From contig BGKB01000005.1 in NCBI GenBank assembly GCA_003116975.1, positions 377,880 to 441,879 on the forward strand: a DNA stretch of 64,000 bases, read 5' to 3'. Both the position numbers and the translations under genes were made by a program. This document shows, piece by piece, positions 51,790 to 60,465 of the stretch. Numbering within the stretch: position 1 is the first letter of the stretch; each line of letters opens with the position of its first letter. Below the pieces are notes generated by a model. It saw only the letters and a list, made by a program, of their open reading frames with translations, was not told the DNA's origin and made no database searches. The DNA comes from Aurantiochytrium sp. KH105. Lineage: Eukaryota; Sar; Bigyra; Thraustochytrida; Thraustochytriidae.

Positions 51790-52729
51790 CGTGCCAAAAT
51801 CTTGTCCCGCGATCTCCTGGCTTGTCGTTGCGTGTAGCCCTTGCTCGCGTCCTTCTTTGCCGCCCGCTTTCTTCAACGAGCCAGACGCGTCCGCACGCTG
51901 CGCCGCGCCGGGTACGTATCCGGCTTGCCGTTGCGGCTTTGCTCGCGCACTCGAAGCGTGCCCGACTCGAAAGAGGGAAGACGAGGATCACGCCTCTCGC
52001 TCCTTCTTACTTACTGCTCGTTCGCCTGCCCGCCCTCCCGCTGCGAGCAGAGCTAGGGCCCCTGGCGCGATCGCGTCGCGGCCCGCCTGGTGCGTCCCCT
52101 CCTCCTCCTCCGACCTCCCGAGCGGCCTTCGGCAGCTGGAAAAGCTCCGAGCGGCGCCTCGAAGGAGCGAGCCGCAGCGGCCGCGAAGCACGCGCAGCAC
52201 GTGCACGGCGAGGGCGGGACCCTACGCTTTCGCCTAGCAATGGCGTAGGCAGGCGCGCTGCACACCCACCCTATAAAGAGCGCTGCAGTTGTGCGTAGGG
52301 TGGAGCCCTCTCGCGGACTCATACTACCGCCCCGCGGCTGGGCGAAGCGAATTCCGTCGCTCGACCTCGGGCCAGAAAGCGCCCTTTGGGCCGGTTGCCT
52401 CGTTGAGACGGACCCAGGCCGGAATGCGAACCGCAGAAGCACAATGACGAAGGGCCAACCAGCGTAGGAGCACGAACTGCGCAAGTGCGACGCAAACGAG
52501 CCAAGAGTACACACTATTCCTACTGATGTGAAGAACGGCCAGCGGCGCGGGCATCGTTTGTAGCGCTTTCCTCTTAAATTTTTTTTTTAAAACGACGTTC
52601 GATTGCATCATGTCGAGGCAAAGACCGTTCCGTACATGTACGTATTACTCTAGGTATAGCAGCCCGAAATGAAAAGATGCGCTCTTCGTTGGCTCGTGTT
52701 TAGTCAAGAAAAGACTATGGCTACCGATT
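51790..52729. other. Promoter of ankyrin-SAM gene and 3' flank of membrane paralogue B
   Basis: CpG-rich to about 52250, then less so. A CTATAAAG string at 52271-52278 is TATA-like on the plus strand, where no gene is seen. A T run then A run occurs at about 52578-52592. No gene supported. Confidence 0.55.
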
Positions 52730-54703
52730 TCACGAATAATTGACGGAGCTCTCTTCCTCCTCGGGGATGTCTGTCGGAAGCTCGTCGATGCCAAGTACGC
52801 TGACGCTGCGGTGCGTACGACTTTTCTCCGTCCTCGAATCCATCGACGAGCGACTGTTCTCAAATTTGTCCTCTGGCTCAAAATGCATGAGCTCTTGAAA
52901 AAGCTCAAAGAACTTTAAAGGCATTCTCGAAGTTACCATTTCTGGTCGCAATATCCAAGGACTTCCCCTGCTGAAGAAGCCGAGAATCACAGCTTTAAAC
53001 GCAAAAATGAGAGAATTAATCATGTGTCCCAGTATGTACTGCAGAGGATGAACATCGGGAACCATGGGAATCCTGAATTCGTCATTCACCGTGTCAGAAG
53101 ACCCGCGAACGATAAGAAAGGTGGCCAAAGTAAGTCCAAGAAAAGATTCCAGCGCGATGACTACCCGGGTTCTGCTCGTCACGAGCTTGGCAGGAAGTGT
53201 ATCCGAAAAGAGAGTCAGGATGCAGCCACCTAGAACGCACGTCCATCCAAGGGTGTTGAGCCACGAATGCATGCCAAAAATCGACCAGCCGAAAATCATC
53301 AACAGATTGAAAAGCACAAAGAGTACTTCGAAGCTCTTCAAAAGCGAACGCATCAAACGAATGTTCATCATCGAAATGAGCGGGTACCAAAATATGGCAA
53401 TCAATATAGATCCGGGAATGGCGAGCATTCTATATCGCATTTGCGTTGCCGCAATCACGCCCAGGGTCATTCCTGCGCCGAGACAGAGTTCGGTCGCAAA
53501 GAGAATTCGAGGCTTTGAAAACCTACGATACAAAAACCGATACGCTCGAACCGATAGGAAACGTGACATCACGCAGTCTGCGTGAAGCAGGATGTAAGGT
53601 TTGATGACCGGATAGGCAACACGTACAGACTCCATCGAGCCTCCGGTCAGGGAAGAGTCTACCGTGTTCGTCTCGAGTTTGCAGAGAGCGTCGACGATGG
53701 TTTTAAGACGGATCATGTCTTTTGGAGACAAAATGATGGAGCGCATATGGCATCGCGCAGATGGAAGGCGATGACTTGCATTTGTCCAATCATTGACAAC
53801 AATACGCAGCTGATATGTTGCAAGGTTGAAGGCGAAAGAAGAGATGCGTATCCTGAGGTCGTGCTCAAACCCATCGAACGCGAAGTATGGATTCTGGAGT
53901 TGTGCAATATGGGTTTGGTGCATCAACACGATCAAGAGAAGCAAAATAAGACCCGTCCCAGAAGCCACTGCCGTCCACCGGCCGCGAAACACTGGTGTTG
54001 TGGCGTCTTGATAGCAATACAGAATGCCACATGCAAAAATTCCGACGAAACCTACGAGCACAGGCGCTGATTGGGGAAAGGCCATGAAGAAGGAAAACCA
54101 GAGAACCACCACATTGCAAAACATAAAATTGCACGAGAACTGCTGGAGACAAAAGCGCAACAGAGTCGTATTGAGATATAGTATGCCATAAAGGGCTGGA
54201 GGTGTCAGCAAAAGTCCGCCAAAGGCCATCCAAGATGTAGGATCATGAATCCCGAAGCAGTAAAGAATTGCCCCTGCAATGAGCATGGCGTTGAAGACTA
54301 CCATGCGCGCAACCAAAGTTTCTCGCGATGAGAAAAGAGACTGCAATGGTAAAGGTAAAAGCGTACTACAGATGGTATTTTTGCTCTCAAAAACAATGGC
54401 GCGTCCGACTGGAAGATAGACGCGAACACGTTGGTCAGCGCGATATACTTGATCGTGAATCTCATCCACGTCTTTGGCTATGGCATCCTTTTGCTGTGCC
54501 ATGTAAAGTGTCTCTCGCTGGGCACGCCGTGATGCCATACGGTCAAATTGGTCAGCAGAATTTGGAAAGACACGAGCTCCTCTCCATGCCCTCAATCTCC
54601 TTTTGCTTGAGTTTTCATCGGCAGTGGAGTCGTCGACGCTTGCGCACGACGACGCCTGCGACATGGCTTCACCCGTCGCGTCGGCGCCATTCTCCGAGGC
54701 CAT
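52730..54703 (-). CDS. Multi-pass membrane protein, paralogue B (657 aa), unrecognised family
   Basis: First ATG at 54703; a GTG three codons earlier is ignored. The first ~110 residues are polar, Ser/Asp-rich then Arg-rich (RRLRAWRGARVFP). A conserved patch DQRVRVYLPVGRAIVF precedes the membrane region. About ten hydrophobic segments follow, split by a soluble stretch (about 290-350) with RSIILSPKDMIRLK. Later blocks include FWYPLISMMNIRL, LFSDTLPAKLV and WILRPEMV. The C-tail (last ~60 residues) is Glu/Ser-rich. It is a clear head-to-tail paralogue of the protein at 55851-57707 (DQRVRVYLPVGRAIVF is identical in both). I cannot assign a family; no transporter, channel or enzyme signature is visible. 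Its position suggests a tandem duplication. Confidence 0.8.
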   Translation of the reverse strand: MASENGADATGEAMSQASSCASVDDSTADENSSKRRLRAWRGARVFPNSADQFDRMASRRAQRETLYMAQQKDAIAKDVDEIHDQVYRADQRVRVYLPVGRAIVFESKNTICSTLLPLPLQSLFSSRETLVARMVVFNAMLIAGAILYCFGIHDPTSWMAFGGLLLTPPALYGILYLNTTLLRFCLQQFSCNFMFCNVVVLWFSFFMAFPQSAPVLVGFVGIFACGILYCYQDATTPVFRGRWTAVASGTGLILLLLIVLMHQTHIAQLQNPYFAFDGFEHDLRIRISSFAFNLATYQLRIVVNDWTNASHRLPSARCHMRSIILSPKDMIRLKTIVDALCKLETNTVDSSLTGGSMESVRVAYPVIKPYILLHADCVMSRFLSVRAYRFLYRRFSKPRILFATELCLGAGMTLGVIAATQMRYRMLAIPGSILIAIFWYPLISMMNIRLMRSLLKSFEVLFVLFNLLMIFGWSIFGMHSWLNTLGWTCVLGGCILTLFSDTLPAKLVTSRTRVVIALESFLGLTLATFLIVRGSSDTVNDEFRIPMVPDVHPLQYILGHMINSLIFAFKAVILGFFSRGSPWILRPEMVTSRMPLKFFELFQELMHFEPEDKFENSRSSMDSRTEKSRTHRSVSVLGIDELPTDIPEEEESSVNYS

Positions 54704-55850
54704 CTCGTCCACTCACGACTGAGACTTGCATCAACGGTGTGTCACTTGCATCGCGCGTCGGAAAAAAAATGGCGGTTCATCAAGAGTAAGACACTGGCAG
54801 AGCCGTTCACACTTCTTTCAGGTCAGCTCTGATGCCCCAAGGACCCCGCACTGGCGTTGTAAGCGGCGTAAGAGGCGCCGCCGAACAGGGACAGGTAGTA
54901 GGAGCCTATTGGTGCTTTGGGTCAACCGAGCAACTTGGAACTGTGCGAGGCTTCTCAGACGGCTGCTTTCCAACGTCAACGGATCTCTGGGAACTCTTCG
55001 CGAAGCATCTACACACGTTGCAGACTGCAGAGAGAAGGGTGCGATGGCAATAGAATCTGAATGCGCAAGGACCGTGGGTTGCTTTTCCTATTATAAAGCA
55101 TGTGCGCGCGCTAACTCTTCAAGTAAAGCGTTCTGACGGTGTCTTGGTAGATTCCCATTCTAGTTACTGGACACCTTTCGTTCAGTCGCGAGTTTGTTCG
55201 GTGACACTGAGCGGAAGAGAACGCCTCGAGCATAGGAAAGCCACCACTTAGCTGCCAGTCAATTCCGCTGTCAAGCATCAGGATTGCACACGTCTAATAG
55301 GCAATGGAGATGAACACATGTTTCGTTTTTTATCGTCTTCTTTTCTCTCCTTGATTGGCTTGGCTGACGAGGGCGATGGACTTGCGCGGAAAATTAGAAG
55401 GTTAGCCGACGAGATCTTGCTTTGCAAAGTCCCGGCACGACTCGTCAAGACCCACTACCCAGCAATACGAACTAGGCTAGTGAAGTAAATCTAGCTTCGA
55501 TAAAGAGCCTTGTACGAACAAATTGACACGACTTCCAGCCGTTCTCATCAAACAATATCTATATGCATCAGCGTCGAGAAAAGTCGAAGATACCAAGTGG
55601 CGTGGGCAAGCAGGGTTCAAACCGTCGGTATAAATGGCGATCGCGTCTTCCTTAGAAGCAAGTCTGAAAAAAAGAAAGGGAAAAGTGCAGACAAAGGATT
55701 GGTTAAACGACAAGAGCAAACAGACAGACGAATATCGTACTTTTTCCAGATGAAGGCTCGTAACTTTCAAGTTATCGAACACAGATTTAGTTCCGTTCAC
55801 CCTCATGACTATCCCTTTCGCTGCTGCTGCTGCTGCTGCTGCTCCTGCTG
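54704..55850. other. Spacer between the two membrane paralogues
   Basis: No gene and no third paralogue remnant detected by eye. It ends in a (GCT)10 run at 55820-55851 that abuts the stop codon of paralogue A. It presumably holds the promoter of paralogue B. Confidence 0.6.
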
Positions 55851-57707
55851 CTAGAGAGGCTCTAGCGAGTCGTCCTCTTGCTCTGATCGAGCGCAAGGAC
55901 GCTCTTCGAGAACACTTAAACTTGCGCTGTGTGAATGCTTTTCAAGGACGCTTGCACTTTCGCTCTCTGCATTCCCTTGAATAACACTTTCACTTGCGCT
56001 CTGAGGATGCTCTTGAGGCACGTTTTCTTTTGTAATGGAGTCTTTGCTTCGGCGAACATTCCAGGTTGAGCGGCTGTGAGGAGAATTGGACTCGGGCTTA
56101 AAATTGATGAGTTCTTGAAAAAGCTTGAAGAATTCTAGCGGCATGTTCGCATTTACCATGTGTGGTCGCAACAACCACGGGCTTTCCATGTTATGCAAAC
56201 TCAGAAAAGCAGCCTTGAATGAAAAGATCATGCAGTTCATCATGGGACCGAGTACCAATTGCGTAGGTTGAGTGTCGAAGTTGAAAGGCAAATGCACCGT
56301 CTCTTTCAAGGTGTCAGCGGATCCACGCACGAGGAGAAGGCTTACTGTTCCAAAGGCAAGAAAAGACTGGCACGCAAGGACCACGCGAGCGCGGCTATTG
56401 ACAATTTTGGCAGGAAGGGCATCTGAGAAGAGGCTCAGAGTACAGCATCCTGCGACAGCAGCGTAGCCTATACAATTATACCAGGACTTTAGTCCAATGA
56501 TCGTCCAGCTGAGTACCACGCATAGGTTGTACAAGATGAATTTCACCTCAAATGTTCTCAGCATTGAGCGTAGCAGACGCACATTCATGAGGAAAACATA
56601 AGGATACCACATCGCGCTTATAAGGATCATGCCAGGAATGGCAAGGAGTTCAAATTGCGTAAAAAGTGCTGCAATTGTACCCAGCGACATGCCGAGACCC
56701 AGACAAAATACGCTTACGAAACGCATGCGAGGCGTTGTATACCATCGGTATAAAATTCGAAAAGCCCGTACGGAAATCATGCGGGACAAAACGCAATCTT
56801 CGTGAAGCAAAATTAGTGGCTTGACGACAGGATAAACCACATTGATGCTTTTTGAATGTGGGTCAGACACGGCGCCATTGGCTGCCTTTTTCTCGAGCCT
56901 GCAGAGCGAGTCGGAGATTTGTTTAAGTCGTAGCATGTCTTTGTGAGTCAGGAGTATCGAGCGCATTGGAGACCGTGCAAATGCAAGTCGGCTGCCTGTA
57001 CTCTTCCTCTTCAGCGCAACGATCCGCAGCTGGCACATGGCAGTTGTAATAGCCAGATCCGATGAGCGCAACCTTATATCATGTGTGAATCCATCAATAG
57101 TTCTAAAGATCTCCTGAGGCTGTGCGATGCCCGTCTGAAACATGAGCACGATGACGATGAATGAAAAAAATCCAACGAAAGACGCAAAGGCAGTCCATTG
57201 GCTTCGATAAGCCGGGAGGATTGCATCCCGGTTGCTAGAGACCATTCCCCAAACGATGAGGCCTAAATAGCCAATATTCAAGCTCGAAGACCGCGGATAT
57301 GCGAGTCCTACGCCTAGCCAGAGGACCGTAACATTTGCAAACATGAAGTTGCTGAGGAACTGACTAAGAGAAAAGCGCAGCAGGGTGGGGCTGTAGAACA
57401 TCGCCAAAAATAATGCAGCAGGGGCAAGCAAAATTCCACCTAATCCCAGTTGCGATGGTGGATCATGAAGACCATAACAAAAGAGTCCAGCACCTGCGAT
57501 GAGCAGAGCATTGAAAGCCGCCATGCGCACGTCCATAAATTTTTGCGACATAAGAAGAATTTGCAATCGCAAAGGCAGAAGCGAGCTGCCAATGGAAATA
57601 TCTTGGTCGAAAACGATGGCGCGACCAACTGGGAGATAGACGCGCACGCGCTGGTCCACTCGATTGAGATGATCCTCGATTTCTAAGATGTCCTCGGCAA
57701 TCGTCAT
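55851..57707 (-). CDS. Multi-pass membrane protein, paralogue A (618 aa from first intact Met)
   Basis: The open frame from ATG 57707 encodes DQRVRVYLPVGRAIVF close to its start, then about ten hydrophobic segments colinear with paralogue B. Shared blocks include RSPMRSILLTHKDMLRLK, MWYPYVFLMNVRLLRS, LFSDALPAKIV and WLLRPHMVNANMPLEFFKL. Its C-tail differs: a short imperfect repeat with SAS-SV cores (QSASESVI, SESASVLE, SASLSVLE) and a Glu/Asp-rich end. Compared with paralogue B it lacks about 85 N-terminal residues; homologous codons continue upstream but are broken (see the pseudogene entry). The membrane part shows no lesion, so it may still be translated from 57707 (A at -3). Function unknown. 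Confidence 0.75.
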   Translation of the reverse strand: MTIAEDILEIEDHLNRVDQRVRVYLPVGRAIVFDQDISIGSSLLPLRLQILLMSQKFMDVRMAAFNALLIAGAGLFCYGLHDPPSQLGLGGILLAPAALFLAMFYSPTLLRFSLSQFLSNFMFANVTVLWLGVGLAYPRSSSLNIGYLGLIVWGMVSSNRDAILPAYRSQWTAFASFVGFFSFIVIVLMFQTGIAQPQEIFRTIDGFTHDIRLRSSDLAITTAMCQLRIVALKRKSTGSRLAFARSPMRSILLTHKDMLRLKQISDSLCRLEKKAANGAVSDPHSKSINVVYPVVKPLILLHEDCVLSRMISVRAFRILYRWYTTPRMRFVSVFCLGLGMSLGTIAALFTQFELLAIPGMILISAMWYPYVFLMNVRLLRSMLRTFEVKFILYNLCVVLSWTIIGLKSWYNCIGYAAVAGCCTLSLFSDALPAKIVNSRARVVLACQSFLAFGTVSLLLVRGSADTLKETVHLPFNFDTQPTQLVLGPMMNCMIFSFKAAFLSLHNMESPWLLRPHMVNANMPLEFFKLFQELINFKPESNSPHSRSTWNVRRSKDSITKENVPQEHPQSASESVIQGNAESESASVLEKHSHSASLSVLEERPCARSEQEDDSLEPL

Positions 57708-57840
57708 TGTTTGCTGCGAGACAATCGTGTCCTTAAACTGGCCGTCGCTGGAGACCTTAGACTAAAACGAGTCCGCGTACTCGGGAAAGATGCGATTTCG
57801 CCACTTCCTTGCATTGCGTGTGCTCCTTTCCCTTCTTGTT
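57708..57840 (-). pseudogene. Decayed 5' coding end of membrane paralogue A
   Basis: Upstream of the Met at 57707, in the same frame, the codons read RKWRNRIFPEYADSF, stop, SKVSSDGQFKDTIVSQQT. Paralogue B has RAWRGARVFPNSADQF and then continues to MAQQKD in the same place. The stop is a TAG (plus-strand 57762-57764). Further up, this frame has another stop and no ATG, while a Met-initiated Ser/Glu-rich stretch like the start of paralogue B lies in a different frame. So one frameshift and one nonsense codon (or sequence errors) separate an ancestral N-terminus from the intact remainder. Confidence 0.75.
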
Positions 57841-58592
57841 GGGGACTCTCCGCACCTGATTGCGACGATGCCAGCGACGTATCCTCATGTGTCGTCTTCG
57901 TGGTTATAGTGACCATCTCTTTCGTCTTTGTCTGGAGTCAGATGCTGCGCCAGATTTGCTCATCCGCATCTGTTGCTCGTTTCACTCACGTATTGTTATG
58001 CATCATCATCTTTCCTTGTTCTGCCCGTTGTTCCGGTGCATTGGAATGAACGTTCACGCGCCGCTCAAAAAGCCAACAAAACTGATAGCTTCTCATGGAT
58101 GCCTGCGGGAGCCACTGCATTCGTTTGCTGGAAGCAATTTACGTAAGTGTCACTGACATGTATGTCGGCCGGAGTGGCCGGCCACACGTCGACTCGCGGC
58201 GCTAGGGCCGGCTAGATTCTTGTCAACGGATCTATTACATTCTCTGAGCATTTCGATGATCCCCCAACTCATTGTAGTAGGGCCTAGGCTAAGACATAGG
58301 AAGATATCGATAAGCAATGTCCTGAAACAAGCAAGGTCAGGCGCGATGGGCGTATTTCCAAGTCAAGATCAGAAGTAGAGTCTTCAGATTTCACAGCAGC
58401 TGCAAGTTTCGTGTATACCATGGTTTCTTTGTCTGAAAATGAAAAATCAAAGTATCATGCAGGCTTTGGTCTACTACTGAATGCTCAAAGACCGCGAGGA
58501 ATTGGCGGAAGCCATCCAATAGCTTTGAGCTAGCGGGATGCAAGTTTGAAATCGCGCGTTTATTGTGCGTGAATGCATCATGATTAAGATGT
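57841..58592. other. Spacer between membrane paralogue A and the GNAT gene
   Basis: No gene supported apart from the possible old N-terminus of paralogue A near 57840-57916. Ordinary mixed-composition sequence; a short GGCCGG-rich patch lies at about 58168-58212. Confidence 0.5.
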
Positions 58593-59108
58593 TTACTCTG
58601 CACTAGCATCGGGAAGGTCGACCTCGTACATGAGGTAATGGCTCGGTTGCATGCCCATGGCCACATAAGTAGATTTGGCGCGCTCATTGTCATGCTCGAC
58701 GTAGAGGCGAACCGCAGCGGCCTTGTCCTCCTTGGCGAGCGCATAGATCTTGGCGTACAGGCGCTTGAAAAGCCCGCGGCGGCGGTGGTCCTTGTGCACG
58801 TAGACCGACTGAATCCACCAGTAGTTGGCCGCATTCCATTCAGACCACTCGAAGGTGACCATGCTGCAGGCGACGACCATGTTTTCCTTCTCCACGACGA
58901 GGTAGAAACCCCGCGCGCCGCTGGTATCGCCAATAATGCCTTCGAGCCCACGCCGGATCTTATCGCGGTCAAGCTGGCGGTTCTCCGTCTCGATCGCGCT
59001 GTCGTTGTTGAAGGTCACCAGCGTCTCCACATCCTCCAGCGTGGCGCGCCGCAGCACGTATCCGTCCTCGGCCTCCGCGCTCGTCGTCTTCGTCTCGTCG
59101 CTGCTCAT
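58593..59108 (-). CDS. GNAT-family N-acetyltransferase, 171 aa
   Basis: ATG at 59108 (A at -3) starts a single-domain protein. YVLRRATLEDVETLVTF is the usual first strand and helix of GNAT folds. The acetyl-CoA-binding motif is VYVHKDHRRRGLFKRLY (about 114-130), with the Arg-x-Arg-x-Gly-Leu pattern. VEHDNERAKSTYVAMGM (about 143-159) is the conserved motif B with the Asn and Tyr common in small-molecule or peptide acetyltransferases. It should transfer acetyl from acetyl-CoA to an amine; the substrate cannot be told from sequence. Length is typical. It is divergent from PRPF6. Confidence 0.93.
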   Translation of the reverse strand: MSSDETKTTSAEAEDGYVLRRATLEDVETLVTFNNDSAIETENRQLDRDKIRRGLEGIIGDTSGARGFYLVVEKENMVVACSMVTFEWSEWNAANYWWIQSVYVHKDHRRRGLFKRLYAKIYALAKEDKAAAVRLYVEHDNERAKSTYVAMGMQPSHYLMYEVDLPDASAE

Positions 59109-60465
59109 GGTCGCCGCGCCTTCTTTTGTGCGCCCGGTCTGCCTCGCCTTACTTCCCCAGCTCCTCGTCGTCCTCGAGCCTCGTCTCCGCGACGCGCGCG
59201 AGGTCTCTCCGCTCGCCGTCGGTCTCTCGCCAGCCGCAAATTAAGGATCTGCGCGCCCGGACCGAAGCCCTCGCGGCGCCGCGCCGCCGCTCTGCGCCGC
59301 GCGCGGAACACGCTGCGATCCCTGCCGGCCTCGCCGCCGTGAGAGCTCGCGGCCCCGCCGCTTCCAACCAGGACAATCTAATCTCCCGCCGCCAGATCGC
59401 TCGAGATCGCTCGCGCCGCGCCTCGCCCGCGAGGCCTTTGCGCGTCTGCGTGCGCGTCTGCGCGTGCGTGCGCGCGTGCGCGTGCGTCTGTCTGCGTCTG
59501 CACGCGCGGGTTTGCAGCGAAGAGAGGCGGCGCTCTCTTCCCTCCGGGTCCTCGCTCGCGTGGGACTCTCTCGAGGCCAGCAGCGGCGGGACGATTCTTG
59601 CGTGCATCTGCATGGCGCGGAGGTCTCGCTCCGAGTTTGGGGCGTGAAGGCGACGGGCGGCCCGGGCCCCCCGGCGCGGCGAGGCAGGGGTGAATGGAGG
59701 AGGATGGCGGCGGGAGGGGGAAGGGTAGTGGCTGTCGAGCGAGCGTGCGGCCGGGCGTCTTGCGAGGTCGGTCCTTTGGAGGGCTCAAGGTTGCGTTCGA
59801 GAAAATGGTTCGGGATCTGGTATTATTATGATGGGTAGAAAGAGGGATGAAGTTCGCAACGGAACTGATGCGAAAGGCACGTCGATCTGTAGGGCAATCT
59901 GGGCTGCGACGCGCGCATGGTGGCGGCTAAAAGAACCTGATGGGCGACATCCCGCGAGAAGTTGCTCGCCTCGCTTCTCTTTATGACCGCGTGTCTTGGC
60001 GCGTGCCGTGCTGCCTGCCAGCGGAAGCGGATCCGGGCTGCCAAGTACGCAAAAACTGTCTAAAGAAAGCGAAGCCCACCAGAAATCCTCGCCTCGAGAA
60101 CGGCCTCGCGACGACCATCGTGATCAACCAAAGGCGCGCGGCGCCTTTGCCAAGCTGCCACGCAGCGAGAAACAGAGTAAAGAAAGCCCGAGCCTCGCGA
60201 GACGAGTCGACCATTGTGTCGCATTTTGTCGGGCTGTGCTTTGCTATTGCTTCTCCTTGCTGCGCTGTGCTCTGCGCTGTGCTCTGCGCTGTGCTCAAGG
60301 CCTACAGCGACGGGCAGACAGACACCAAAAAGACGCGCGCGAAGGCGTCGCGCGCGAAGGCGTCGCGCGCGAAGGCGTCGCGCGCGAAGGCGTCGCGCGG
60401 GAGGCGCGGGAGGCGCGGGAGGCGCGGGAGGCGCGGGGCGAGGGCCGCGCGCGTCGGGCGGGGCG
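59109..60465. other. Divergent promoter region (GNAT / PRPF6)
   Basis: Very CpG-rich at 59150-59560, with GCGTGCG-type alternating runs near 59440-59510, then a G-rich block near 59640-59730. The last 120 bp are a minisatellite. No gene supported. Confidence 0.6.
60334..60440 (+). repeat. GC-rich minisatellite in the PRPF6 leader
   Basis: Four copies of a 15-bp unit (GCGCGCGAAGGCGTC) pass straight into about five copies of a 9-bp unit (GGGAGGCGC). The array ends about 25 bp before the PRPF6 ATG at 60466. If translated in the upstream-open frame it gives Ala-Arg repeats, which look artefactual. Confidence 0.9.

Noticed and set aside
52271-52278. TATAAAG box as promoter of an unknown plus-strand gene
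   Set aside because: No supported frame or structured RNA follows; a single short match is weak evidence.
55618-55650. GGTTCAAA string resembling a tRNA B box
   Set aside because: No A box at the right distance and no cloverleaf pairing in either orientation.
60214-60465. N-terminal extension of PRPF6 with a hydrophobic start and Ala-Arg repeats
   Set aside because: It would begin at TTG and reads the minisatellite; the PRP1 signature of the family starts just after the ATG at 60466.
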